64,000 nt of DNA from Henningerozyma blattae CBS 6284 (lineage: Eukaryota > Ascomycota > Saccharomycetes > Saccharomycetales > Saccharomycetaceae). The position numbers and the translations under genes are program-made. The stretch spans positions 1-64,000 of the forward strand of contig NC_020193.1 of NCBI RefSeq assembly GCF_000315915.1, written 5' to 3'. The notes under the pieces are model-generated. The model was not told the origin of the DNA, made no database searches, and saw nothing but the letters and a program-made list of their open reading frames with translations. Below are positions 42,870 to 52,199 of this stretch, piece after piece (within the stretch, counting starts at the first letter, position 1; every line of letters begins with the position of its first letter).

Positions 42870-45800
42870 ATGAGTGATCCGCAGCATAACGGTACTGATG
42901 ACGGTTATGATAAAGTACTAGGCCTTCTTGGTGGTGATCCCAGAGAAGAGCTAGATATCCAAAATGAAATGGATGCCATTAGACACTATAATCAAGATCC
43001 GGCAGATTATTCGGGTGGAACTAGCCCTGGTGACCAAAATATTAATCTTTCGTTTGATTTACCTAGAGCTACAGCCAGTTTAAATGTAAATGGGTTGAAA
43101 GAAACTAATATAACTAATACTAGAGAAGATACAAACACACTTCCGGATACACAAGCTACCATGCTGAATACAGATCTAAGTGACTATAAATCGATGGATC
43201 CAAAACATTCGGTAGAGGATCTGTCGTTGAATATTGATTTGCATTTAAATTCTAATTCCACCACAAACACGGATTTAAACACTGATACAGATACAGACTT
43301 GTTGAATAATCACCAACAGAAGAAAATTGTAATTACTGGAGCCTCTGCAAATACAACTCATCCAATAATTTCAAGTACACTTTCAAATACAAATTCAATA
43401 TCCAATTCAATAATAAATAATAATAATGGGATTTACTTGGATGACCCAATCCAATTTACTAGAATATCATCTACATCTATGGTGAATGAGAGCTCTTCGG
43501 TGCCACCGTCTCCTTCATCATCTGCTTCTCTTTCAGCATCATCTTCCTCTGCTAATACAGATACTGATGACGAATACCATCATCATACCCATTCAAAGGA
43601 AAATAAAACGATAAAGATTAATCATTCTCATACCACATCTATTGATAATACTATTACAAGTAATAACATTCAAGCTGATTCCTCATATGCTAACGTGAAA
43701 AAGAAATATATTGATGTTAAAACTCCAAATAATAGTAATAATATTTCGAATTCTTTTAATACCACTCTAGATTATGATGATGAGGAGTTAGCAGATGATT
43801 TCGATAATGAGCTTTCTATGTTAAATAATATCAGTACTGATAATTCTGGTAATGGTAATAATTCCATGGGGCTATCTTCTTCATATTATCAAGATAATAC
43901 AAATATGAATAATTTCAGATCTTCAACTCCTGTAGACCATAGCACCACAAATCCTAGTAGTAATAGTACAAATAATAATAATAATGCTACAAAATTACAT
44001 AGTCGTAGTTCTTCTATGTCATTAATTAAAGAAAAATTAAACATAACCAATACAAATAATTCTAGTAGCAATAACAATAGATTTTCTCATTCAAAACATA
44101 GCTCTATGTCTTCATCTATTTCAAATGTCAAGATTGAAACTAATTTCAACAGACATACCAGATCTTCGTTATCAATTTCGGGCCCAGTTTCCATATCAGG
44201 CTCTCCTTCGAGGTCTGCGTCTAATTCATTTTCTAAAAATAATAATTTTAATAATAACAATAATAATTGCAGTACCGGAAGTGGAACTTCAAGAAATGTT
44301 AATAATTCTCCTTCTAGATCTATGTCAAACTCTTTTTCAAGAAATAATAGTAATAATAATTTGAAAATTTCCACTCCTACACTACATCAAAGTCCCAAAT
44401 TACAAATTAATATAACTTCCGCGTCTAATAGTAATAGTAATAATAACGATATGGGATCCACTACAACATCATCTACAAATAATATTAGATATAATGTGAG
44501 TCCGTCAATGTCTGGTATGAAAAATAGTATATCAAGTACAAATACTTTAAAAAAAATGCCAAAATCAAATAGCCCAAAACCTCCACACGTGCCAAGATCA
44601 AATTCCTCTCCAAGCTATAATATATCTTCATCATCATCTTCTTCAACTTCTTCATCACCATCTACTAATGGTAGTAATAATGGTAATGTTAAAAGGAAAA
44701 GTGGAGGTAATAGAATGAAAGGTGTGTTTTCTTCATTTGTTCAAAATATGAAAAGAAATCCACAACCTGAAAAGAAAAAACAGCCTACTAATTATTTAAA
44801 TTATAAAAATAATTCTAGTAATAATAGTTCGAATAGTATAAGTGGTAATAGTAATAGAAGTAGTAATCACAGCAATAATAGTAATAGAAATAGTCCTAGT
44901 AGTTATTCAAAAACTTCAATTAAAATTTCAACTCCATATAATGCAAAGCATATTCATCATGTTGGTATTGATAGAAACACTGGTGAGTATACAGGTCTAC
45001 CAGATGAATGGGAAAAATTATTAACATCAAGTGGTATTACAAGGAAAGAACAAAAGGAGAATATGCAAGCAGTTATGGATATTGTTAAATTCTATCAAGA
45101 AGCCACTGAAACAAGCGGAGAGGATAAAGTTTTCAAGACTTTTAATGTTAATAATTCAATATCAACTATACCTTCCACTCAATCGTTTAGAACTCCGTCA
45201 ACTTCAAACAATAACAAATTTGAAAATTATAATGATTCTCCTTCATTTAGTATGGGTCAGCAAACCCCTCAAAGCCATAGTATGAGAAATGTAACTCCAA
45301 GTTTCAGTGGTAGAAATTCTCCAATTGGAAATATAACAATTTCTTCAAGTGATGTTTCCAGTCATACTTCTGCTGAAAAATATATTCCAACAAGACCAGC
45401 ACCAAAACCTCCTACTCAATCCTCTTCTGCTAATAAGATACCTAGACACCCATTAGCCTCAAATAATAGTAGTAATAATAATATATCTTCTCATTCAAAA
45501 GGTTCGTCACAATCTTCTCCCATATCAATGGTTATTAAAAATACATCTCCAATGCCTAGAGCATCAACTATTTCAAGAGCTGCTACTATAAAAAAGGAAG
45601 AACAACCATTACCTCCTTTACCTACTGAAAGGAAATCTGAAGAAAATGAAGATAATTTGATATCTGATGCGAAAGTTGAAAATGTAACACTAGCACCTCC
45701 AAGAGTAGATGAAAAAAATACTACAATACCAATAGAAGTTTCAAAAGTGGAGATATCAGATGAAAAAACTGTACCAGTACAAAACATTCCACCAATTCCA

Positions 45801-46820
45801 AAGACTCATGCTATCTCTAATGAAGATATAATAAGAAAGCCCAAGACCATTTCTCCAGAACGAAAAAGAGAAGAAAGAGAAAAGAAAATGAAACAATTAT
45901 ATGCTAAATTACATGAAATATGTTCCAGTGGAGATCCAAGTAAAGTTTATAGAAATTTAGTGAAAATTGGTCAAGGTGCATCTGGTGGTGTTTACACTGC
46001 ATATGAAGTGGGTACTAATGCATCAGTTGCAGTTAAACAGATGAATTTAGAAAAGCAACCTAAAACAGAATTAATTATTAATGAAATTATTGTTATGAAA
46101 GAAAGTAAACATAAAAATATAGTTAATTTTATTGATTCTTATTTATTAAAAGGTGATTTATGGGTTGTTATGGAATACATGGAAGGTGGTTCTTTAACAG
46201 ATGTTGTTACTCATTGTATTTTAACTGAAGGTCAAATTGGTGCAGTTTGTCGAGAAACTTTAAATGGGTTAAAATTTTTGCATTCTAAAGGTGTGATTCA
46301 TAGAGATATTAAATCAGATAATATTTTATTATCTATGCAAGGTGATATTAAATTAACTGATTTTGGATTCTGTGCACAAATCAATGAAGTTCATTTAAAG
46401 AGAACAACAATGGTTGGTACACCATATTGGATGGCACCAGAAGTTGTTTCGAGGAAAGAATATGGTCCAAAAGTTGATATTTGGTCACTTGGTATAATGA
46501 TTATTGAAATGATTGAAGGTGAACCTCCATATTTAAATGAAACTCCATTAAGAGCATTATATTTAATTGCCACCAACGGTACACCTGAATTAAAGGAACC
46601 TGAAAAACTAAGTTCTATATTACACAACTTCTTAGATGCTTGTTTGAAAGTTGATCCTGAAGTTAGAGCTACGGCTACGGAATTATTAGAAACAGAACTT
46701 ATAACTGAAGTAGCATCCGAAAATATATCTTTGGCCCCATTAGTTAAAGTAGCAAGAATGAAAAAAATTGCAGAAGGTATTAATGAAGAAGATGACGATG
46801 AGGTTAATGAAGATGATTAA
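42870..46820 (+). CDS. STE20: p21-activated protein kinase Ste20
   Basis: The 1316 residues exceed the 939 of S. cerevisiae, mostly through Ser/Asn/Thr low-complexity sequence in the first ~680. A CRIB motif ([20 protein letters not shown], about 686 onward) binds Cdc42-GTP. The kinase domain spans about 1030-1285 with the glycine loop [16 protein letters not shown], the catalytic [16 protein letters not shown] and [11 protein letters not shown]-terminal motif [13 protein letters not shown] resembles the Gbeta-binding site of Ste20. Pro-rich stretches (APKPP, PPLPP) may bind Bem1-type SH3 domains. It is the MAP4K for mating, filamentation and osmosensing. The CRIB-kinase-Gbeta motif order favours Ste20 over Cla4, and no PH domain is seen. 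Confidence 0.97.
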   Translation: MSDPQHNGTDDGYDKVLGLLGGDPREELDIQNEMDAIRHYNQDPADYSGGTSPGDQNINLSFDLPRATASLNVNGLKETNITNTREDTNTLPDTQATMLNTDLSDYKSMDPKHSVEDLSLNIDLHLNSNSTTNTDLNTDTDTDLLNNHQQKKIVITGASANTTHPIISSTLSNTNSISNSIINNNNGIYLDDPIQFTRISSTSMVNESSSVPPSPSSSASLSASSSSANTDTDDEYHHHTHSKENKTIKINHSHTTSIDNTITSNNIQADSSYANVKKKYIDVKTPNNSNNISNSFNTTLDYDDEELADDFDNELSMLNNISTDNSGNGNNSMGLSSSYYQDNTNMNNFRSSTPVDHSTTNPSSNSTNNNNNATKLHSRSSSMSLIKEKLNITNTNNSSSNNNRFSHSKHSSMSSSISNVKIETNFNRHTRSSLSISGPVSISGSPSRSASNSFSKNNNFNNNNNNCSTGSGTSRNVNNSPSRSMSNSFSRNNSNNNLKISTPTLHQSPKLQINITSASNSNSNNNDMGSTTTSSTNNIRYNVSPSMSGMKNSISSTNTLKKMPKSNSPKPPHVPRSNSSPSYNISSSSSSSTSSSPSTNGSNNGNVKRKSGGNRMKGVFSSFVQNMKRNPQPEKKKQPTNYLNYKNNSSNNSSNSISGNSNRSSNHSNNSNRNSPSSYSKTSIKISTPYNAKHIHHVGIDRNTGEYTGLPDEWEKLLTSSGITRKEQKENMQAVMDIVKFYQEATETSGEDKVFKTFNVNNSISTIPSTQSFRTPSTSNNNKFENYNDSPSFSMGQQTPQSHSMRNVTPSFSGRNSPIGNITISSSDVSSHTSAEKYIPTRPAPKPPTQSSSANKIPRHPLASNNSSNNNISSHSKGSSQSSPISMVIKNTSPMPRASTISRAATIKKEEQPLPPLPTERKSEENEDNLISDAKVENVTLAPPRVDEKNTTIPIEVSKVEISDEKTVPVQNIPPIPKTHAISNEDIIRKPKTISPERKREEREKKMKQLYAKLHEICSSGDPSKVYRNLVKIGQGASGGVYTAYEVGTNASVAVKQMNLEKQPKTELIINEIIVMKESKHKNIVNFIDSYLLKGDLWVVMEYMEGGSLTDVVTHCILTEGQIGAVCRETLNGLKFLHSKGVIHRDIKSDNILLSMQGDIKLTDFGFCAQINEVHLKRTTMVGTPYWMAPEVVSRKEYGPKVDIWSLGIMIIEMIEGEPPYLNETPLRALYLIATNGTPELKEPEKLSSILHNFLDACLKVDPEVRATATELLETELITEVASENISLAPLVKVARMKKIAEGINEEDDDEVNEDD

Positions 46821-46976
46821 ACCCCCGTTAACATCAATAAAGTAGTTTTTTTTTTGTTTTTTGTTTTTTATGTATTTTTTTTTTTTATAATTGGTTATTG
46901 GTCCTTAGATTTATATAGAGATGTATATATAATATCTATTTTATTTACGTATATTACAAACTCTCTTGAGAGTGAT

Positions 46977-48269
46977 TTATCTTTGAATTTTTTTACCTTG
47001 AACAATAAATAAAGAAGGTTGTTCCTCATAAACGTAATGGTTTTGTTCTAAAAATTTTTGGACTTGAATCCTAACTTTTGAAATGCCACCCACACTATGA
47101 AGACCTCTTCCTGTTATAATTGTAATTGGAGAGACATATTTTACTAATGAGCCCGATTTATCTGAATGTAATTCTCTCTCTAACATTTCTTCATCCCACC
47201 ATTTTGGTAAAGATGATTGTAAAATATTTTTGACTTGATTTGGTAAAAACCCATGGAAATCGATTTTCCCGTTATCAAATAAATCATTGCTAATGTCTGT
47301 ATTTGATGTAGTAGGCGACGACAGTGTTGAAGCAGGAGATTTATAACGTGTTGGTGAAGATTTGATTTTAGCGTTTGTTGTAACGATATGTGATAGATAT
47401 AATTTTTTACGAGAATTATCAATTGGATGCAATTGTTTTTCAAATGGGCCAACTTCTTTCGAAGGGTATGTTTGTAATTCATTATTATTTTCAACGACAA
47501 GAAGACACACCATTAATACTTTATCTATATCTCCACAGAAAAATACAAAGGAATTCTTCAAAAAAACAGGACTAACGGAACGTAAATTATGATCACCTTG
47601 AATGATATCCAATAATTTCGAATACTCCAATGGATTGAAGACATAAGGATGATTAAGAATATTTTTCACTTCTGTTGTTCTTTTGTCTTGACGGGGGGTG
47701 GTGGTGGTATTAGTTTTTTTATTTAAATAGGCAAACCCATTTGAAGTTTGAACTCTTCCTCGTATATGGGATGTGTTTGGTTTGTTGTATATGGAAGATT
47801 CGGACTTGCTTTTGGTTACACCCGGATGCTGAGAGGCAATTTTGGTTTGGAGATAATTATAATCGAACGAATTGATGATTGAAATTATAGCCAACACGGC
47901 ATTCAAACCGTTTTGGTGGAGATATTTTCTTGCGAAATGATCTTTCACGCCTGTATATTGAACAACTTGGTTGATGTTATTTCTTGTGTTTTGCCAAACG
48001 GAAGGGGAGGAGGAGTTTTCGCTCTGCAATATATTTGAGACGTTTTCATCCAAAGTGAAACTTGGGTTGTACAGGCTTGCCAGGGTCTCGTGTGGGGTGT
48101 CGGGGAATATGCTTGTGAGAAGCTCACGGTCGGTTAGCGTTGTGGTGGGATTTGTATCATTTAAAAGAATGGCAGATGCCAGTTGGGTGTCTCCGTTGGC
48201 GTCGTCGAGGGCCTGCTGCAGTGTTTGTAGCGGTTTATCAGGGAAAACATCTTGTAATAGATCTATCAT
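46977..48269 (-). CDS. CUE2: CUE-SMR endoribonuclease Cue2
   Basis: The 430 residues (443 in S. cerevisiae) show two N-terminal CUE-type ubiquitin-binding blocks (MIDLLQDVFPDKPLQTLQQA and LLTSIFPDTPHETLASLY). The C-terminal SMR domain includes IDFHGFLPNQVKNIL with the D-x-H motif and ITGRGLHSVGGISKVR, ending near residue 430. Cue2 cleaves mRNA at stalled or collided ribosomes in no-go decay. It lies between STE20 and YAP3; in S. cerevisiae it is YKL090W, elsewhere on chromosome XI, so this position is a rearrangement relative to that genome. The frame is intact. Confidence 0.92.
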   Translation of the reverse strand: MIDLLQDVFPDKPLQTLQQALDDANGDTQLASAILLNDTNPTTTLTDRELLTSIFPDTPHETLASLYNPSFTLDENVSNILQSENSSSPSVWQNTRNNINQVVQYTGVKDHFARKYLHQNGLNAVLAIISIINSFDYNYLQTKIASQHPGVTKSKSESSIYNKPNTSHIRGRVQTSNGFAYLNKKTNTTTTPRQDKRTTEVKNILNHPYVFNPLEYSKLLDIIQGDHNLRSVSPVFLKNSFVFFCGDIDKVLMVCLLVVENNNELQTYPSKEVGPFEKQLHPIDNSRKKLYLSHIVTTNAKIKSSPTRYKSPASTLSSPTTSNTDISNDLFDNGKIDFHGFLPNQVKNILQSSLPKWWDEEMLERELHSDKSGSLVKYVSPITIITGRGLHSVGGISKVRIQVQKFLEQNHYVYEEQPSLFIVQGKKIQR

Positions 48270-48676
48270 TGTGATGCTGCATTACGGGGCTTTGCCAAGT
48301 TGAGGGGAGGGTCAATTAAAATACCGTTTCAAGACATGAAAAAGAAAAAATATTTTTGTTTATTGTTTCAAACACGGTGGTATTTACATTTTCCATAGTT
48401 AAAATAATTTGGGCGAGCGGTGCGGGGCGAGAAATCGGTGAGTAACGTTTGAGAAGCGGTGCAAAAAAAAGTGGCGGCAACGCGGAAAACGGTTTCCTAG
48501 ATAGTAAAAGGTAAAGAAAGGGTCTTGTTGTGCAATATATCAATAAATAAATAAATACGCGTATGTGTGTGGGTGTGTTTATATATGGATAATAAAAAAA
48601 ACTAAATACGGGGGGGGGTGGGAATATATGAGAATGCAAAGTTGTAAGTGTGTTGTGTGGTGCGCAGTGCAGGGTG
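48270..48676. other. CUE2 promoter / YAP3 3' flank
   Basis: 407 bp that contains a poly-G run (48609-48617), short TG-rich stretches and an ACGCGT at about 48558. No gene is visible. Confidence 0.5.
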
Positions 48677-50246
48677 TTAGAATTTGATGGAATCTATTGA
48701 TTGTTTTAAATATTCGTCAATGACAGTTTTCGGATAGACGTAGTTGAAGGAGTTTTGGTGCGGGTTGTTGTTGTCCCATTCCTTGAGTCTTCGCATGACG
48801 TCCATGATGATTGTGTTTCTTGTTTCGTAAACGTTCAATACGTTTGACTTGGTGTTGTCTAATTTCAAGTTTTTATTTTCCGACAGTTTCTTGTGGAGGT
48901 AATCCCATACGGCTTGGATGGGGAGCATTATATTTTCTGCGACGGTGGCGCCGTTTCTATTAATGGGGATTGACATCTGAGGGGGTGCTGGTGCCTGGGC
49001 CTGGGCCTGGGCCTGGGCCGGGGCCGGCGTAGTAGGTTGCACGGGAGATTGCATTTGGGCTTGCATCGGGGTTTGTATGTGATTCTGCATGGGTTTCATA
49101 TTGTCAAAGGGATTGATAAACGCCGGGTACGAGTTGTGATGTAAGTACGGCTGATGGTGGTAGATACTGTCGTTTTTCTTCAGCAGGAGTCTATTCTCCG
49201 CGTTGATCTCCATGTTCAGCCGTCTAAGTTCCTCGATCTTCCGCTCCAGCGCCTCTTTGTCCCTTTCGCTCTGTTCCAGTTTCTTCTCCAGCTCCTTTAG
49301 CTTGGCCTCTTTCCTTTCACGGAACGCCTTCTGCGCGGCTCTGTTCTGGGCCTTTTTCTTGGCTTTGATCTTTTCCTCCACACTCTCTGTATCTTTCACC
49401 TCGGAGCTGCAAGGGTCCTGTAGGGGCAAGGGCACGGGCACAGGAGGCTCGTAGGAATGCGACAGAGATTTCTTGTGGACTCTATTTTCCTGGTGGAGAG
49501 AATACTTTCTTCCACCGTTGGCATGGGAACCCCCCAGGGCGGTATCGCTGAACACAGAACACCTTCTAGGATCGTTGTTTGGCAGCTGGGGCTGCAGTTG
49601 TAATTGCGCGGGAATATCTTGAAAGACCGACGCGGAGACGTTGCCGCCCAGAGGCCCGCCCAGAGATTGTGGCTGCTGCTGCTGCTGCTGCTGTGGAGGT
49701 CTTTCGGTGGTGGGGCTGATGCCGGCCATAAAGAGCAAGTTCTCGGAGCCCATGGAGAAGGAGTTCGACTTCATGGGAGGACGCGAAAAGGGCGACGGTG
49801 GGTTTCCCTGGCTGGTGCCGCCAAACGTGTTGGTGCTAAACGAGCCTGGGTTTTGCCATTCCGAGTCGGCAGACAGAGCATAGATGGAACTGTTACGAGT
49901 ATGGCTACTGGGATTCTCGGTGGAAAAAATATCACAGCCCAATGGATCGTCCGGGTCGCGAGGCGCAGTGCTGCGAGGGCTGTTGCTGTAGGAGGGAGCA
50001 GAGGCGCTGGGATTGGGCAGCTGGGCAGGCAGAGTGGAAAGGTCGGTGGAGATGGGAAGGGTAGAGCGGTTCTTGTTTAATGAACGTGGAGGGGTTTGCA
50101 GTGCTGCTGCTGGCGTTTGGGTTTGCAGCAGGGTCGGCGCTCTCACGTGCAGGCGAGTCGGCCAAGGCCGCATAGTACAGTGAGCTGACGGCAGCATGGT
50201 CGAGGGCTGTGGTGGGCTTGTTCTGCGGGCTGTGGAAGGTCAGCAT
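48677..50246 (-). CDS. YAP3: bZIP transcription factor Yap3, N-terminus frameshifted
   Basis: The bZIP basic region KKAQNRAAQKAFRERKEAKL is the YAP-type signature, followed by a leucine zipper and ENRLLLKKND. The C-terminal blocks (QAVWDYLHKKLSE, YPKTVIDEYL) match S. cerevisiae Yap3 (330 residues). Uninterrupted from ATG 50197 the ORF is 506 codons, but its first ~45 residues look out of frame. In the next frame ATG 50246 reads MLTFHSPQNKPTTALDHAAV ... FIKQEPLYPS, and dropping one base in the GGG at 50054-50056 joins it to ISTDLSTLPAQLP, giving 522 residues. The 5' half is GC-rich and Pro/Gln-rich. Synteny with STE20 (YHL007C-YHL009C) supports the name. The family acts as nuclear stress-related regulators; Yap3 targets are poorly known. 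Confidence 0.9.
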
Positions 50247-51012
50247 GGCAAGGGATGGTGGTAGACGGCAGATGGACGTTGGGCAGAGGCCAGTGGGGCG
50301 TGGTGCAGGCTGGCGGCGGCGCAGAGTGGGCGGCTTTTGTATGCAGAATCTCGGGGCGATGCGGCGAAATCTGCAGGGGCGAGGGGGCAGGGGCGATCTC
50401 CAGGGGCAGTGGACTAGGCCTGCACTCGCACGCCAGCCTAGGCAGGGACTCCGGGCAGCAAGTGCAGGCAGGGCGCTGTGTATGATGTCCCCAGGCAGAA
50501 ACTCCCAGGCAGCAGCACATACTGACACAGGCAAAAAATCAGCCATTCCGATATGCGCGGAAATTCTGCGGCTGCCCGGGCCGTGCTGGGGCCACGCTGG
50601 GGCCACGCTGGGATCGGCGGTGCGGGCGGGTCTGTGCCCCGTGCGGAGAGCAGCCGGCCAGCCGTGTCGGCACGGCTGGTGGGCCAGAGCCGTGTGGTCT
50701 TTTTGTGTGGTCTCTGGGTCTCTCGGCTGTTTGCTGGTCTCGGCACATTGCCGGATCCGGGCCGGGTTGAGACGAGGTGCTTCAGCAGGCTCCACTGGCC
50801 AAACTCGGTTGGGCTTGGTGGGCTTGGTGGGCTTGGTGAGCTTAAAGCTTGAAGCGTGAAGCGTGAAGCGTGAGGCGTGAGGCGTGAAGGCATCGGATCT
50901 GGCCACGCCTGTGCGCTGGCGTATGGCATATTGCATCGGCTATTTTGCCACCTTTGTTTCCCTATCCTCTTGCATCTTGCCTTATCAGCCAGACTATACA
51001 ATGCAGTATCGA
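50247..51012. other. GC-rich region between YAP3 and the gene at 51013
   Basis: This stretch is far more GC-rich than the rest of the window. It contains two short tandem arrays: three copies of gggcttggt (50811-50837) and five copies of GARGCGT (50851-50885). Long open frames exist on both strands only because stop codons are rare at this GC; none looks like a real protein to me. It must contain the YAP3 promoter. Confidence 0.65.
50811..50885. repeat. Two adjacent minisatellites in the GC island
   Basis: gggcttggt is repeated three times from 50811, and the 7-mer gaagcgt or gaggcgt five times from 50851. Both are perfect or one-base variants. Confidence 0.85.
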
Positions 51013-51753
51013 CTAAACAAGGGTGTTTATATGAAACTTAAATACAGAGGGATGATGAACCCTCGTTCGTGCTTCGCTCTTCACCCCGTCCACAAACTGT
51101 TTCCTATATTTCTCAAAGGTCTTGGCATTCACCATCGGACGGTTGAATCTAAAGGAATAGTTGTACGTTGTCGCAGTCGTACGCTCGCACAAGAAAAAGT
51201 CCACCGGCTTGCGGCAAAGTGCTTCGATTATCTCATTCCGATTGCCATACCCACCGTGATAGATCAAGTATTCTTGGAGATTCTTGAAATATTTCTGTAG
51301 CGCCACCACCTTGGCTTTGGAAAACCGGCCTACAAACAGCATATTGACACCATGTAGCTTGTAGCACAGCTCGATGGGGAAACTCTTGATCATCACCTTC
51401 GAGGCTCTTTCTTTCATCGCAATGTCTTTCCAAACCGCGCCAACGATCTCGCCTTCGTCTTTCCTCCGCCTGTATTCTCTGGGGTAATTCCCATCCACAT
51501 CAGCAAACTTCGCCACCAGGATGGTTTTTTTCTTTGGCTGCCAACTCGCCTGGCGCACCACGATCGTCTCTGTGTTAGCCGCGTACCATGACCCGGTATA
51601 ATTACAGCAATCGTCATAAAGACTGTTGTTACGCAACCTACATATCTGCAATTTATCTATATTTATATCCATGTCGCCCTCCACAAACACTTCGTTATTC
51701 ATGCATTCGTCTCTTTTACAATGATATTCCACTCTCATCGTTGGCGTTGGCAT
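51013..51753 (-). CDS. Unrecognised 246-residue protein
   Basis: I do not recognise this protein. It has coding character: an intact 246-codon frame with mixed composition and no low complexity. An N-terminal part has cysteines spaced like a possible metal site (YHCKRDEC, then CRLRN and DDCC). A hydrophobic-basic middle follows (FPIELCYKLHGVNMLFVGRF, then LQEYLIYHGGY), and the C-terminus is basic. No signal peptide or clear membrane span is seen. It is divergent from TMN3 with 446 bp between them. In S. cerevisiae the TMN3 region carries the sporulation gene SPR6 two genes away, which is a possible but unproven match. An alternative start is Met6 at 51738. Confidence covers only that it is a gene. 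Confidence 0.65.
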   Translation of the reverse strand: MPTPTMRVEYHCKRDECMNNEVFVEGDMDINIDKLQICRLRNNSLYDDCCNYTGSWYAANTETIVVRQASWQPKKKTILVAKFADVDGNYPREYRRRKDEGEIVGAVWKDIAMKERASKVMIKSFPIELCYKLHGVNMLFVGRFSKAKVVALQKYFKNLQEYLIYHGGYGNRNEIIEALCRKPVDFFLCERTTATTYNYSFRFNRPMVNAKTFEKYRKQFVDGVKSEARTRVHHPSVFKFHINTLV

Positions 51754-52199
51754 TTACATTGGCACTTACCTTTGGCAATCGTGCAATTGTGTTGGCAACC
51801 ATTTATATACACCCGCACTTTTCCAATCGGTCTTGCTTTTGCCATGCTATGGCAATTGCATATGCTTTTTTTTATCTTACAAGAGGGGCCCTTAAGCCGC
51901 TCTTAAGCCGCCCATGCTGAACCTCCCTCAATTTCCCTTCGTATTTTCGCCTCCCTCGGCATTCTTCATTCAGCCGGGTCGGTCGCCCGGGTCCTTTCAG
52001 GCAATCCCATGAGAATTTCGGGTCAAAAATAAAACGCCAATCACTTTCGTTCATTCATTATTCGATTGTTCAATCTACAACAGATTCTTATTCATATTGC
52101 ATACATACTTGATAATTAAAAAAAAACTAAAAACTAAAAAGAAGCAAAGCCATACCAAACCAAACACATAAAGATTATACCACATCTTACCCCCCCCCC
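51754..52199. promoter_or_regulatory. Divergent promoter of TMN3 and the 246-residue gene
   Basis: 446 bp that contains several TTGGC(A) copies (51772 and 51792, with three more at 51741-51759 overlapping the start of the upstream gene), a dyad TTGCCAT-gct-ATGGCAA (51839-51855), two CTTAAGCCGC direct repeats 11 bp apart (51891 and 51902), an A-rich leader and a C10 run ending at the TMN3 ATG. Confidence 0.5.

Noticed and set aside
50209..50936. Long open frames on both strands of the GC island
   Set aside because: Rare stop codons at high GC explain them; Pro, Arg, Ala and Gly-rich nonsense composition. Only the stretch from 50246 downstream reads as YAP3.
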